Assembly (NCBI GenBank): GCA_030652475.1
Contig: JAUSAO010000002.1
Location: 1-37,257, forward strand
Direction of reading: 5' to 3'
DNA: 37,257 nucleotides
From: Gallionella sp.
GTDB taxonomy: Bacteria; Pseudomonadota; Gammaproteobacteria; Burkholderiales; Gallionellaceae
Positions 24,468 through 33,218 of the stretch are shown here, piece after piece; position 1 is the stretch's first letter, and every line of letters begins with the position of its first letter. Under the pieces are notes generated by a model. That model did no database searches and was not told the DNA's origin. It worked only from the letters and a program-made list of their open reading frames with translations. Made by a program: the position numbers and the translations under genes.

Positions 24468-24976
24468 TTGGAGTAGATCCCGGCCTGCGCGTCACCGGCT
24501 TCGGTGTGCTGGATAAGCAGGGCCAACAGCTGCACTATGTTGCCAGCGGCTGCATCAAGACGCCGGATGGCGAATTACCCGAACGTCTGAAGGTCATCCT
24601 TAATTCGCTGAGCGAAGTGATCGCGCTGCATCAGCCCGATCAGGTCGCGGTCGAAAAAGTGTTCGTCAACGTCAATCCGCAATCCACCTTGCTGCTGGGG
24701 CAGGCCAGGGGGGCGGCGATCTGCGCGGCGGTGCTGGCGAATCTGCCGGTGGGTGAATATACCGCGTTGCAGGTCAAACAGGCGGTGGTCGGCAACGGTC
24801 ATGCCGCGAAGGAACAGGTGCAGCTGATGGTGCAGCGTTTGCTTAAGCTGTCCGGCACGCCCAGTCCGGATGCGGCAGATGCCTTGGCTTGCGCGATCTG
24901 CCATGCCCACGGCGGGCTTGGGCTGGGCGCGCTGGAAACCCGTGGGTTTAGCGTCAAGAAGGGAAGATTGATCTGA
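24389..24976 (+). CDS. ruvC: Holliday junction resolvase RuvC with repeat-encoded N-terminal extension
   Basis: RuvC is the endonuclease that resolves Holliday junctions with RuvAB. The RNase H-like fold starts at RILGVDPG (25-32, catalytic D30). VEKVFVN supplies the second acidic residue and [14 protein letters not shown] the last two. From R25 the protein is 171 residues, the usual size. However, the codon before R25 is GTC, and no start codon stands at the family position. Translation must begin upstream in the repeat array: ATG 24389 (GAGG at 24377-24380, 8 nt away) or GTG 24410 (GGAG at 24400-24403, 6 nt away), adding 24 or 17 foreign residues. The stop overlaps the next gene as TGATG. 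Confidence 0.94.
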   Translation: MRSAECGVRNDPSAPPLGNPQSTVRILGVDPGLRVTGFGVLDKQGQQLHYVASGCIKTPDGELPERLKVILNSLSEVIALHQPDQVAVEKVFVNVNPQSTLLLGQARGAAICAAVLANLPVGEYTALQVKQAVVGNGHAAKEQVQLMVQRLLKLSGTPSPDAADALACAICHAHGGLGLGALETRGFSVKKGRLI

Positions 24977-25920
24977 TGCCGATGGAGCCGACACCCGCTG
25001 CCTTTCGGAATCCGGTCGCGCGCTACGTCGCCGCGACGCGCCCGGCATTCCTGACGGCCAGTCTGATGGCTGGTCTGATCGGGCTTGCGATAGCGTGGCA
25101 CGATGGTCTGGCAATGGATGTTCCGCTCGCGCTTGTTGCCTTGTTGTTCGCCGTGCTGGCGCACGCCGGGGCGAACGTGCTGAACGATTATTACGATGCG
25201 CAAAACGGTACGGATGCCTGCAACGTGGAGCGCATTTTTCCGTTTACGGGCGGCAGCCGCTTCATCCAGAACGGCGTGCTGAGCGAGATTCAGACGCGCA
25301 ATTTCGGTCTGGCGCTGTTCGGATGCGTGGTGATCGCCGGCGTGTGGCTGATGCTGCGCACCGACCTGCAATTGATTTATATCGGGCTGGCCGGACTGAT
25401 CATAGGCTGGGCCTATTCCGCGCCGCCGCTGCGATTGAACAGCCGGGGCTACGGTGAATTGTGTATTGCGGCGGGATTTCTGCTGATCATAGTGGGTGCG
25501 GATTTCGTGCAGCGCAGTGCGTTTTCCGCAGCCCCCTTTGTTGCCGGCTTATCTTACGCACTGCTCGCGGCTAATCTGTTGTATATCAATCAGTTTCCAG
25601 ATCGCACCGCGGATATCGCGGCGGGTAAGTTGCACTGGGTGGCCAGGCTGGAGGTGGTTCAGGCGCGCTGGGGTTATGCGCTGATCGTAGCGCTGGCGTA
25701 TGGCTGTTTGTTGTTCAATGTGGCGATGGACTGGTTGCCGGCGCTGGCATTGCTCGTGCTGTTGGCGCTTCCGCTGAGTGTGCAGGCCGCGCGCCTGCTG
25801 TTGCGTCACGCCGCACAACCGCAGCGATTGGGTGATGCGATCAAGTTGACCATAGGCGCGATGCTGGCGCACGGGGCTTTGCTGTCGCTGGCACTAATTT
25901 TGAGTAAAGGGAATCTATGA
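24976..25920 (+). CDS. UbiA-family prenyltransferase (MenA-like)
   Basis: A polytopic membrane protein of 314 residues with about eight hydrophobic segments. Both Asp-rich motifs of aromatic prenyltransferases are present: [11 protein letters not shown] (70-80) and DRTAD (209-213). The overall style, with the early RPAFLTAS and the NQFPD segment, resembles 1,4-dihydroxy-2-naphthoate polyprenyltransferases of the MenA branch more than UbiA. The substrate cannot be settled from sequence alone, since betaproteobacteria mostly use ubiquinone. The start overlaps the ruvC stop (TGATG at 24974-24978) and the stop overlaps the ruvA start (ATGA at 25917-25920), so it is translationally coupled on both sides within the ruv operon. 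Confidence 0.87.
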   Translation: MPMEPTPAAFRNPVARYVAATRPAFLTASLMAGLIGLAIAWHDGLAMDVPLALVALLFAVLAHAGANVLNDYYDAQNGTDACNVERIFPFTGGSRFIQNGVLSEIQTRNFGLALFGCVVIAGVWLMLRTDLQLIYIGLAGLIIGWAYSAPPLRLNSRGYGELCIAAGFLLIIVGADFVQRSAFSAAPFVAGLSYALLAANLLYINQFPDRTADIAAGKLHWVARLEVVQARWGYALIVALAYGCLLFNVAMDWLPALALLVLLALPLSVQAARLLLRHAAQPQRLGDAIKLTIGAMLAHGALLSLALILSKGNL

Positions 25921-26498
25921 TCGGTCGTTTAACAGGGATACTGCTGGAAAAGAATCCGCCGCAAATCCTGCTGGATGTACAGGGAGTGGCGTATGAAATC
26001 GACGTGCCGATGAGCACTTTTTATAATTTGCCTGTGTTGCACGAAAAAGTCGTGCTGCATACGCAACTGATCGTGCGCGAAGACGCGCATCTGCTGTACG
26101 GCTTTGGATCGAGTGATGAGCGCATCGCTTTTCGCCTGCTGCTCAAGATCAGCGGGGTCGGGCCGAAGCTGGCGCTGTCCGTGCTGTCCGGCCTGAGCCT
26201 GAACGATCTGGCGGATGCGGTGGCCAACAAGGAAACTGGGCGGCTGGTCAAGATTCCCGGCGTAGGCAAGAAGACCGCCGAACGGCTGCTGCTGGAGTTG
26301 CAGGGCAAGTTCACGGCAAGCGGGGCGGGCGCTGCGAGCGGCATGGCGGCCAGCTCCGTCAGCAGCGACATCGTCAACGCTTTGCAGGCACTGGGTTACA
26401 ATGAAAAAGAGGCGGACTGGGCTGCCAAACAGTTAGCCAAAGATGTCGGCGTCTCGGACGGAATACGTCAGGCGCTTAAGTTATTATCCAAGTCTTGA
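25917..26498 (+). CDS. ruvA: Holliday junction DNA helicase subunit RuvA
   Basis: RuvA binds four-way junctions and loads the RuvB motor. The 193 residues show the N-terminal OB fold ([20 protein letters not shown]), two helix-hairpin-helix motifs ([18 protein letters not shown] and [19 protein letters not shown]), a flexible Ala/Gly/Ser linker and the C-terminal RuvB-binding domain (about 145-193). AAGGG precedes the ATG, which overlaps the prenyltransferase stop. Its last seven codons are nearly duplicated in the 25-bp gap before ruvB. Confidence 0.97.
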   Translation: MIGRLTGILLEKNPPQILLDVQGVAYEIDVPMSTFYNLPVLHEKVVLHTQLIVREDAHLLYGFGSSDERIAFRLLLKISGVGPKLALSVLSGLSLNDLADAVANKETGRLVKIPGVGKKTAERLLLELQGKFTASGAGAASGMAASSVSSDIVNALQALGYNEKEADWAAKQLAKDVGVSDGIRQALKLLSKS

Positions 26499-26523
26499 AG
26501 CTACTTAAATTATTATTCAAAGC
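26475..26523. repeat. Short imperfect tandem duplication at the ruvA-ruvB junction
   Basis: CTTAAGTTATTATCCAAGTC (26475-26494) recurs 29 bp later as CTTAAATTATTATTCAAAGC (26504-26523), matching at 16 of 20 positions. The first copy encodes the RuvA C terminus (LKLLSKS). The second copy would encode LKLLFKA in a shifted frame and ends in a TGA that overlaps the ruvB ATG. Confidence 0.6.
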
Positions 26524-27579
26524 ATGATCCACAGCGACAATCTCACCACCGAACCGCGTCTGGCCACCCCTGCCGTCGCATCACGACAGGAGGAAGCGCT
26601 GGAGCGCGCCTTGCGTCCCAAGCAGCTCGATGAGTATGTCGGGCAGGAAAAAATCCGCGCACAGCTGGAAATCTTCATTCAGGCCGCCAAGCAGCGGCAG
26701 GAGCCGCTCGATCATGTGTTGCTGTTCGGCCCGCCGGGCTTGGGCAAGACCACACTGGCGCAGATTATCGCGCGCGAGATGGGGGTGAATCTGCGTCATA
26801 CTTCCGGCCCGGTGCTGGAACGCGCGGGCGATCTGGCGGCGCTGCTGACCAATCTCGAACCGAATGATGTGCTGTTCATCGACGAGATACACCGTTTGTC
26901 GCCGGTGGTAGAGGAGATACTCTACCCTGCGCTGGAGGACTACCAGATTGACATCATGATAGGCGAAGGTCCTGCGGCGCGTTCGGTGAAGCTGGATCTG
27001 CCGCCGTTCACGCTGGTCGGTGCGACTACGCGCGCCGGAATGCTGACCAATCCGCTGCGCGACCGTTTCGGTATTGTTTCCCGTCTGGAGTTTTACACCC
27101 CTGAAGAATTGCAGCGCATCGTGATGCGCTCTTCCGGTTTGCTGGAGATGAATTTGTCGCACGACGGTGCGATGGAGATCGCAAAGCGTTCACGCGGTAC
27201 GCCGCGTATCGCCAACCGTCTGTTGCGCCGGGTGCGCGACTATGCCGATGTCAAGGCGGGCGGCGATGCGACGCGCGCCGTGGCGGATGCGGCGCTCACC
27301 ATGCTGGACGTGGATACGCAGGGGCTGGATGTGATGGACAGAAAGCTGTTGCAGACCATCATCGAGAAATTCGCAGGCGGCCCGGTCGGCGTGGATAACC
27401 TTGCCGCCGCCATCGGCGAAGAGCGCGATACCATCGAAGATGTGCTGGAGCCGTATCTGATTCAGCAGGGCTATCTGCAACGCACGCCGCGCGGGCGCAT
27501 GGCGACGGCGAACGCTTATTTGCATTTCGGTCTGACGGTGGCGAGCCATTTGGGCAGCGGAGATTTTCCGGATGAGTAG
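26524..27579 (+). CDS. ruvB: Holliday junction DNA helicase RuvB
   Basis: The AAA+ motor that drives branch migration with RuvA. The 351 residues contain Walker A GPPGLGKT (69-76), Walker B DEIH (120-123), the [18 protein letters not shown] sensor/arginine-finger region and a C-terminal winged helix (about 270-340, with TPRGRMAT). The length is typical. The ATG follows a 25-bp gap after ruvA without a strong Shine-Dalgarno. The 3' end overlaps ybgC by 8 nt. Confidence 0.98.
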   Translation: MIHSDNLTTEPRLATPAVASRQEEALERALRPKQLDEYVGQEKIRAQLEIFIQAAKQRQEPLDHVLLFGPPGLGKTTLAQIIAREMGVNLRHTSGPVLERAGDLAALLTNLEPNDVLFIDEIHRLSPVVEEILYPALEDYQIDIMIGEGPAARSVKLDLPPFTLVGATTRAGMLTNPLRDRFGIVSRLEFYTPEELQRIVMRSSGLLEMNLSHDGAMEIAKRSRGTPRIANRLLRRVRDYADVKAGGDATRAVADAALTMLDVDTQGLDVMDRKLLQTIIEKFAGGPVGVDNLAAAIGEERDTIEDVLEPYLIQQGYLQRTPRGRMATANAYLHFGLTVASHLGSGDFPDE

Positions 27580-27979
27580 GCATTTGCTTTTTACCTGGCC
27601 GGTGCGGGTGTATTTTCAGGACACCGATGCGGGTGGCGTGGTTTATCACGCCAGTTATGTGAACTTTATGGAGCGCGCGCGGACTGAGTGGTTGCGTACG
27701 CACGGCTACAGTAATGCAGGACTGATGAAAGAATTCGGCGTGGTGTTCGTGGTACGCTCGATGAAGCTGGACTATCTCAGGCCCGCGCTGCTGGATGATA
27801 TGCTGGACGTCACCGCGCAGGTCAAGGATATCGGACGCAGTCGCATCACACTGCTGCAAACCGTGAGGCGCGCGGATGAACTGTTGACGGAAGCGGAAGT
27901 GCATCTGGTGAGTGTCTCGCTGGAAACATTCAAGCCGGTCAGGGTGCCGGAAGCATTGCGCTCGCAATGGCAGGATTAA
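27572..27979 (+). CDS. ybgC: Tol-Pal associated acyl-CoA thioesterase YbgC
   Basis: A 135-residue hotdog-fold thioesterase with the YbgC active-site motif [10 protein letters not shown] (17-26) followed by [16 protein letters not shown]. It hydrolyses acyl-CoA thioesters and, in other bacteria, associates with phospholipid-synthesis enzymes at the membrane. GGAG (27559-27562) lies 9 nt before the ATG. It overlaps ruvB by 8 nt and precedes tolQ by 124 bp, so it may be read from the ruv transcript, a tol promoter, or both. It is the usual first gene of tol-pal clusters. Confidence 0.96.
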   Translation: MSRHLLFTWPVRVYFQDTDAGGVVYHASYVNFMERARTEWLRTHGYSNAGLMKEFGVVFVVRSMKLDYLRPALLDDMLDVTAQVKDIGRSRITLLQTVRRADELLTEAEVHLVSVSLETFKPVRVPEALRSQWQD

Positions 27980-28006
27980 CGAGAAGCTCGCGCAGCGATT
28001 CGTTCG

Positions 28007-28031
28007 CATCCTCTCCGGCAGGGAGAGGATG
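28007..28031. repeat. Intergenic inverted repeat between ybgC and tolQ
   Basis: CATCCTCTCC (28007-28016) pairs perfectly with GGAGAGGATG (28022-28031) across a 5-nt loop. It is followed by a purine-rich stretch (GAGGAGAGGGAAGGG). The arms resemble the CCCTCTCCC-type repeat at 20177-20215. No T-run follows. The rest of the 124-bp gap contains TATATT (28056-28061), a possible -10 for tolQ without a clear -35. Confidence 0.6.
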
Positions 28032-28103
28032 GAGGAGAGGGAAGGGAAGCGCGGGTATATTATCAGGGTGGCAGCACGCCATGCCTATTAGGAAAGGTTG
28101 GTA

Positions 28104-28781
28104 ATGGAAGTTACGCAGGATTTGTCGTTTATACATCTGATCAGCAATGCCAGTGTGCTGGTGCAATTGGTGATGGGGTTGTTGTTGCTGGTGTCGATGA
28201 TGTCCTGGTGGTACATTTTTATCAAACTGTTCGCGATACGTCGCGAAACCCGTTTAACGGAGGAGTTTGAAGAAGCATTCTGGCGCAATCCCAATCTGAA
28301 TGAGGTGTACAAGGCGGTCGGTAATTCGGCGCGGGCCGATCAGGGGGCGCTGGAACGCATTTTCGCCGCCGGTTTTGTCGAGTTTGTGAAGCTGAAGAAA
28401 CAGCATGGTGTGGATAGCAGCGCGGTCATGGAGGGCACACGCCGCGCGATGCGCGCGACCTATCAGCGCGAGATGGACAGGCTGGAATCCCATCTGGCCT
28501 TTCTGGCTTCGGTTGGTTCAGTCAGCCCTTATGTGGGTTTGTTCGGTACGGTGTGGGGCATCATGAACGCATTTCGCGGTCTGGCGAATGTCGGTCAGGC
28601 GACACTGGCCCATGTCGCGCCCGGCATCGCCGAAGCGCTGGTGGCGACTGCAATGGGCTTGTTTGCGGCGATCCCGGCGGTAGTGGCGTATAACCGCTAC
28701 GCGCACGACATCGACCGCCTGGCTTCACGCTTTGAAAGTTTTAGTGAAGAATTTTCCAATGTTCTTCAGCGCCAGCCATGA
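28104..28781 (+). CDS. tolQ: Tol-Pal system proton channel protein TolQ
   Basis: A 225-residue inner-membrane protein of the MotA/TolQ/ExbB family with three membrane segments (about 16-40, 133-157 and 170-195). FLASVGSVSPYVGLFGTVWGIM (part: SPYVGLFGTVWG) is the conserved pore segment, and APGIAEALVATAMGLFAAIPAV (part: GIAEALVATAMGL) the third helix. With TolR it forms the proton-driven motor that energises TolA. ATG 28104 has AAGG 6 nt upstream; the TTG two codons earlier is a less likely start. The stop overlaps tolR as ATGA. Confidence 0.96.
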   Translation: MEVTQDLSFIHLISNASVLVQLVMGLLLLVSMMSWWYIFIKLFAIRRETRLTEEFEEAFWRNPNLNEVYKAVGNSARADQGALERIFAAGFVEFVKLKKQHGVDSSAVMEGTRRAMRATYQREMDRLESHLAFLASVGSVSPYVGLFGTVWGIMNAFRGLANVGQATLAHVAPGIAEALVATAMGLFAAIPAVVAYNRYAHDIDRLASRFESFSEEFSNVLQRQP

Positions 28782-29203
28782 GATCAAGCCGTCGTTCAAG
28801 AAACCGCCTGATGAACGATATCAACGTTGTGCCGTATATCGACGTGATGCTGGTATTGCTGGTGATTTTCATGGTGACGGCACCGATGATGAATCCGGGG
28901 CAGGTCGATCTGCCGCAGGTCAGTCAGTCGTCGGTGCCATCTCCCGCGCCGCTGGAAGTGATCATCAAAAAAGATAATACGCTGGCTTTGCGCGATCATG
29001 CGCAGGGCGGCGGGGAAAGCCGTGTATCTCGCGAGGAATTGATCTCTATTCTGAAATCCAGACAATCCATGCAGGCGGAACAGGCAGTGGTGATTTCTGC
29101 CGACAAGAGTGTGCGCTACGAAGAAGTCATTAACGTGATGGACGTGCTGCAACAGCAACAGATCAAAAAGGTTGGTCTGTTGACACAAGCCAGGGCTCAA
29201 TGA
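28778..29203 (+). CDS. tolR: Tol-Pal system protein TolR
   Basis: A 141-residue ExbD/TolR family protein with one membrane helix (about 16-36) that carries the proton-path aspartate D22 (YIDVMLVLL). The periplasmic domain (about 45-141) ends in the typical dimerisation fold with VVISADKSVRYEEVINVMDVLQ. TolR couples proton flow through TolQ to TolA movement. It overlaps tolQ (ATGA at 28778) and tolA (ATGA at 29200), as expected for a fixed-ratio complex. Confidence 0.96.
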   Translation: MRSSRRSRNRLMNDINVVPYIDVMLVLLVIFMVTAPMMNPGQVDLPQVSQSSVPSPAPLEVIIKKDNTLALRDHAQGGGESRVSREELISILKSRQSMQAEQAVVISADKSVRYEEVINVMDVLQQQQIKKVGLLTQARAQ

Positions 29204-29949
29204 ACACGGTAGTCAGCCATGAGCCCTATAAACTGCCCGCCGGCCTGTTGGCCCTGCTGGTGCATGCTGCTTTCTTTGCGCTGTTGTATTTCGGTTTTTC
29301 CTGGCAGGCTGAACCGCCTGCGACGCTGAGCGTGGAGTTGTGGCAAAGTCTGCCGGAGGTAACGGTGGCGCCGCCTGCCGAAGCCAAGGTTGAGGAGGTG
29401 CTTCCTCCGCCTGCCAAAGTGGAGGAGGTCATCAAACCGGATATTGTGATACCGGATAAAAAACCGAAGATCGAACCCCGGCCCGTTGAAAAACCGCCTG
29501 AAAAACTAATTGAGAAGCCCAAGGCCAAGCCTGAAGTAAAAAAAGAAGTGCGTAAGGAGCCGGTTCAAGCAGCGCAACCCTCAGCAGCGGAGCTGCAGGT
29601 GGCGCGCGAGGCTGTGTTACGGGAACAGGCAGTACGCGAACAGGCGGCGCAAGAAGCGGCGACCGGTCGTGTGATAGACGAATTTGCCGGGAAAATTAAA
29701 GGCAAGATACGCCGCAACATTGTGATGCCGCCGGATGTCGCCAGTGATGCGCGTGCCGAGTTTCTGGTGACGGTATTGCCGGGTGGTACCGTGCTCAATG
29801 CGCGTCTGCTCAAATCCAGTGGCAATGCGGTTTATGATATTGCGGTGGAGCGCGCGATCATTAAGTCGCAACCGTTGCCGTTGCCGGCTGATGCGGGACT
29901 GTTTAAGCGTTTTCGTGAATTAAAACTGGGTTTTCAGCCCGTTGAATAA
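29200..29949 (+). CDS. tolA: Tol-Pal system protein TolA
   Basis: A 249-residue envelope-spanning protein. One N-terminal membrane helix lies at about 15-35. A proline/lysine/glutamate-rich segment (about 55-125) spans the periplasm and includes repeated VEEV and KPP-type blocks. A helical stretch and a C-terminal TonB/TolA-like domain follow (about 165-249, with PGGTVLNARLLKSSGNAVYD), which contacts TolB and Pal. It is shorter than E. coli TolA (421) because the helical domain II is short. Confidence 0.93.
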   Translation: MNTVVSHEPYKLPAGLLALLVHAAFFALLYFGFSWQAEPPATLSVELWQSLPEVTVAPPAEAKVEEVLPPPAKVEEVIKPDIVIPDKKPKIEPRPVEKPPEKLIEKPKAKPEVKKEVRKEPVQAAQPSAAELQVAREAVLREQAVREQAAQEAATGRVIDEFAGKIKGKIRRNIVMPPDVASDARAEFLVTVLPGGTVLNARLLKSSGNAVYDIAVERAIIKSQPLPLPADAGLFKRFRELKLGFQPVE

Positions 29950-29962
29950 GAGGAATTGTTGC

Positions 29963-31231
29963 ATGCAAAAAATACTGTTTGCTGTGCTGGGTGTGTTGAT
30001 GTTGGTACATACCTCGATGGCCCGTGCTGCATTGAGCATCGAAATCATCGGCGCGGGGGAGCATCAGATTCCCGTGTCTATTGTGCCATTCGGTGGAGAT
30101 GAGAAGCTGGGGCTGGCGATCAACGAAGTGGTGACGGGTGATTTGCTGCGTAGCGGTTTGTTTCGTCTGGTTGACCCCGCCGGCAAGTCACCGCATGAGG
30201 CTGCCGAAGTGCACTACCCGGATTGGCAGGTGCGTGGCACGGAAGCGCTGGCGATAGGCACGGTCAGCGCGCAGGCTGACGGGCGCATAGTCGCCCGTTT
30301 CCGTCTGCTGGACGTGGTTAAACAGGTCGAATTGATCGGGCAGGCTGTGTCGGCAGGTGACGGACAGATACGCGCTGTCGGCCACCGCATCGCCGATCTG
30401 ATCTATGAAAAACTGACCGGCAATCAGGGCGTGTTCAGTACCCGTATCGCCTATGTGAATCGGCAGGGGAAAATATTCAGTCTGATTGTCGCGGATAGCG
30501 ATGGTCACAATGAGCAAATCGTATTGAAGCAGAACGAGCCCATCATGTCGCCTTCATGGTCTCCTGATGGCAGCCATCTTGCCTATGTAAGTTTTGAAAC
30601 GGGCCATGCGGCGGTGTTCGTGCAATCGCTCTATACGCATCAGCGCAAGGCGGTGGCTAATTTTCGCGGCAGCAACAGCGCGCCGGCCTGGTCTCCGGAC
30701 GGTAAACAACTGGCTGTGGTGCTGACGCGCGACGGCAGTTCGCAGATTTATCTGATGCGCCCCGATGGCGGCGAGATTCGCCGCATTACCTTTAGCGGAG
30801 CGATAGATACCGAGCCCAATTTTTCGCCCGATGGTCAATCCATGTTGTTCACTTCGGATCGCGGCGGCAGTGCGCAGGTTTATCGCATGCCGGTTGCCGG
30901 AGGAGCGGCGCAGCGCCTGACCTTCGCTGCAGGCAGCAGCTACTCACCGCGCCACAGTCCCGATGGCAAGTCTTTTGTGTTCGCTCATTTAAGTGGTGGA
31001 CGGTTTTATATCTCCCTGCAGGATTTTCAGACGGGTCAAATGGAAGCGCTTACTGAGGGTGGATGGGAGAAAAAACCCAGTTTTGCACCCAACGGCCGCC
31101 TTATCCTGTTTGCCAGTGAGGCGCGCGGTCGTGGTATATTGGCGACCGTGTCCAGCGACGGCCGCGTCAAGCAGCATATGTATACGCAAAGCGGCGATGC
31201 GCGCGAGCCTGTGTGGGGGCCACATCTTTAA
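29963..31231 (+). CDS. tolB: Tol-Pal system beta-propeller protein TolB
   Basis: A 422-residue periplasmic protein. The signal peptide (1-22) ends MARA before ALSIEI. The N-terminal domain (about 23-165) is followed by a beta propeller with repeats ending in SPDG-type turns (WSPDGSHL, WSPDGKQL, FSPDGQSM, HSPDGKSF, FAPNGRLI). TolB shuttles between TolA, Pal and porins during outer-membrane constriction. I chose ATG 29963 because AAGAGGA (29948-29954) stands 8 nt ahead and the signal peptide starts there; the longer frame from TTG 29942 spoils it. Confidence 0.97.
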   Translation: MQKILFAVLGVLMLVHTSMARAALSIEIIGAGEHQIPVSIVPFGGDEKLGLAINEVVTGDLLRSGLFRLVDPAGKSPHEAAEVHYPDWQVRGTEALAIGTVSAQADGRIVARFRLLDVVKQVELIGQAVSAGDGQIRAVGHRIADLIYEKLTGNQGVFSTRIAYVNRQGKIFSLIVADSDGHNEQIVLKQNEPIMSPSWSPDGSHLAYVSFETGHAAVFVQSLYTHQRKAVANFRGSNSAPAWSPDGKQLAVVLTRDGSSQIYLMRPDGGEIRRITFSGAIDTEPNFSPDGQSMLFTSDRGGSAQVYRMPVAGGAAQRLTFAAGSSYSPRHSPDGKSFVFAHLSGGRFYISLQDFQTGQMEALTEGGWEKKPSFAPNGRLILFASEARGRGILATVSSDGRVKQHMYTQSGDAREPVWGPHL

Positions 31232-31264
31232 TCAATTTAATTAATTTAATCAAGGGGAATGGCC

Positions 31265-31783
31265 ATGAAAAAACTTGTTATCAGTATTGTGTTGGTGAAC
31301 TTGCTCGCCGCCTGTGCCAGCCAGAAACCGCACGAAACAACCGCCGTGCCTGCGGCTCCTGCGGCTTCTGCTGCAGCCACTGCACCGGCCACGGCTTCGG
31401 CGGTAGCTGCAAAAACAGCTGTTGATCCGCTGAATGATCCGACCAGTATTCTCGCCGGCCGTAGTGTGTATTACCCATTTGATGTTGCTGCGGTGCAGGA
31501 TGCCGACAAGCCGTTGGTACAGGCTCATGCTGCGTATCTGAGCAAAAATACGGCGCGTAATGTGCGTCTGGAAGGTAATTGCGACGAACGCGGCAGCAAC
31601 GAATATAACCTGGCTCTGGGTCAGCGTCGCGCGGATGGCGTGATGAAAATGCTGGAATTGGGTGGTGCGAAAACGGGTCAGCTGGATAGCGTCAGTTATG
31701 GCGAAGAAAAGCCAAAAGCGACCGGTCATGAAGAATCTTCATGGTCACAAAATCGCCGTACCGATCTGAACTACGCAAAGTAA
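31265..31783 (+). CDS. pal: Peptidoglycan-associated lipoprotein Pal
   Basis: A 172-residue outer-membrane lipoprotein. The signal peptide ends in the lipobox LAAC with the lipidated C17, followed by an Ala/Thr/Pro-rich tether (about 20-60) and an OmpA-like peptidoglycan-binding domain (about 65-172). Within it, GNCDERGSNEYNLALGQRRA is the diaminopimelate-binding core. Pal links the outer membrane to the wall and is released by TolB/TolA. The start ATG 31265 has AGGGGA 6 nt upstream; the ATG at 31259 is too close to that site. Confidence 0.97.
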   Translation: MKKLVISIVLVNLLAACASQKPHETTAVPAAPAASAAATAPATASAVAAKTAVDPLNDPTSILAGRSVYYPFDVAAVQDADKPLVQAHAAYLSKNTARNVRLEGNCDERGSNEYNLALGQRRADGVMKMLELGGAKTGQLDSVSYGEEKPKATGHEESSWSQNRRTDLNYAK

Positions 31784-31787
31784 GACT

Positions 31788-32558
31788 ATGTTGAAGCTGC
31801 GCGTCTTTATTCTCTTGGGTTTGTGTTTTGTCGTTCCCGCGCAGGCGGGGTTGTTTTCGGACGACGATGCGCGCAAGCAAATCCAGCAGGTTGAGGCGCG
31901 CGTGCTTAAACTGGAAGAGCAGGACAAGCAACAGACTAAATCAATATTCGATCTGCAAGGGCAGATCGACGTATTGAACGGCGAACTCCGCAAATTGCGC
32001 GGACAGAATGAAGAAATTGCGCACGGCTTGCAAGAAGCCGAAAAGCGCGAAAAGGATTTTTATGTGGATCTGGATGCGCGTCTGCGTCATTTCGAAGCCA
32101 TAGAGGCCGAAGCAGCCAAGCCGGTTAATGTTGTGGTGCCAGCGGTGGTTGATGGAACAGTGGCGGTTGACCCTGATGATCCGGCGGCGGAGAACCGGGC
32201 TATTGAAGCAGCTTATGGCTTGTCAAAAGCGGGGCAATACGCTGATTCCGCTAAAACCTTGCAAGCGTTCCTTGAAAAATATCCGGGTTCGGTTCATGCC
32301 TCAAATGCGCGTTACTGGCTGGGCAGTGCTCAGTTTGCGCTGAAAGATTACAAGGAAGCGCTGGTGACTTATCGCAGTTTGCTCAAGGCTGAACCCAATA
32401 CGGCCAAAGCGCCGGATGTGCTGTTTGCCATCGCCGGTTGCCAGTATGAGTTGAAAGCGGTTGCCAGAGCCACGGCCACGCTCAAACAACTGATCGCCGA
32501 TTATCCCGATAGTGCGGCGGCGGCCAAAGCGAAAAAACTGATCGCTGAGACCAAGTAG
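31788..32558 (+). CDS. cpoB: Cell division coordinator CpoB (YbgF)
   Basis: A 256-residue periplasmic protein with a cleavable signal peptide (1-20), an N-terminal coiled coil (about 28-100, trimerisation domain) and C-terminal TPR repeats (about 135-256, with YGLSKAGQYADSAKTLQAFL and FALKDYKEALVTYRSLL). CpoB couples the Tol system to peptidoglycan synthesis during division in E. coli. It starts 4 nt after the pal stop, and its position at the end of tol-pal is canonical. Confidence 0.95.
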   Translation: MLKLRVFILLGLCFVVPAQAGLFSDDDARKQIQQVEARVLKLEEQDKQQTKSIFDLQGQIDVLNGELRKLRGQNEEIAHGLQEAEKREKDFYVDLDARLRHFEAIEAEAAKPVNVVVPAVVDGTVAVDPDDPAAENRAIEAAYGLSKAGQYADSAKTLQAFLEKYPGSVHASNARYWLGSAQFALKDYKEALVTYRSLLKAEPNTAKAPDVLFAIAGCQYELKAVARATATLKQLIADYPDSAAAAKAKKLIAETK

Positions 32559-32564
32559 TCACCT

Positions 32565-33218
32565 ATGTCTGAGCCAGACGCGCAACTGCGCATTACTGAA
32601 ATATTTTTTTCTCTGCAAGGCGAGACCAGTCGCACGGGCTTGCCTACGGTGTTTATCCGCCTGACCGGATGTCCCTTGCGTTGCAGCTATTGCGACACCG
32701 CTTACGCCTTTACCGGCGGACAAAGCCATACTCTCTCAGATATTCTGGAACAAGTCGCGCAATACACGCCTCGTTATGTCACCGTCACGGGCGGTGAGCC
32801 ACTGGCACAAAAAAATTGCCTGCCCTTGCTCCGTGATTTGTGCGATGCCGGATACCAGGTGTCGCTGGAAACAAGCGGCGCGTTGGATATAGGTGCAGTG
32901 GATGTGCGGGTCATGCGGGTGCTGGACATCAAAACGCCTGCATCAGGAGAAGTTGACAAAAATCGCTGGGAAAATCTGGCCTTGCTGGCGCCGCACGACG
33001 AAATCAAATTTGTCCTGTGTGATGAAAATGATTATTTCTGGGCCAGACAAGTTCTGTCGCAATATCAGCTGGCCGAAAAATGCGAAGTGCTGTTTTCGCC
33101 TGCACAGGGTGCGCTAGACGCCACTCAACTGGCTGACTGGGTATTGCGCGATCATCTGCCAGTACGCTTTCAGTTGCAATTGCACAAAATGCTATGGAAC
33201 AACACAGCAGGCCACTGA
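32565..33218 (+). CDS. queE: 7-carboxy-7-deazaguanine synthase
   Basis: A 217-residue radical-SAM enzyme of queuosine biosynthesis that rearranges carboxy-tetrahydropterin to 7-carboxy-7-deazaguanine. The cluster-binding cysteines are C36, C40 and C43 ([14 protein letters not shown]), the CxxxCxxC pattern. [20 protein letters not shown] is the typical N terminus, and VTGGEPL the SAM-binding motif. It starts 6 nt after cpoB and overlaps queC by TGATG. It often stands in this place behind tol-pal. Confidence 0.96.
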   Translation: MSEPDAQLRITEIFFSLQGETSRTGLPTVFIRLTGCPLRCSYCDTAYAFTGGQSHTLSDILEQVAQYTPRYVTVTGGEPLAQKNCLPLLRDLCDAGYQVSLETSGALDIGAVDVRVMRVLDIKTPASGEVDKNRWENLALLAPHDEIKFVLCDENDYFWARQVLSQYQLAEKCEVLFSPAQGALDATQLADWVLRDHLPVRFQLQLHKMLWNNTAGH

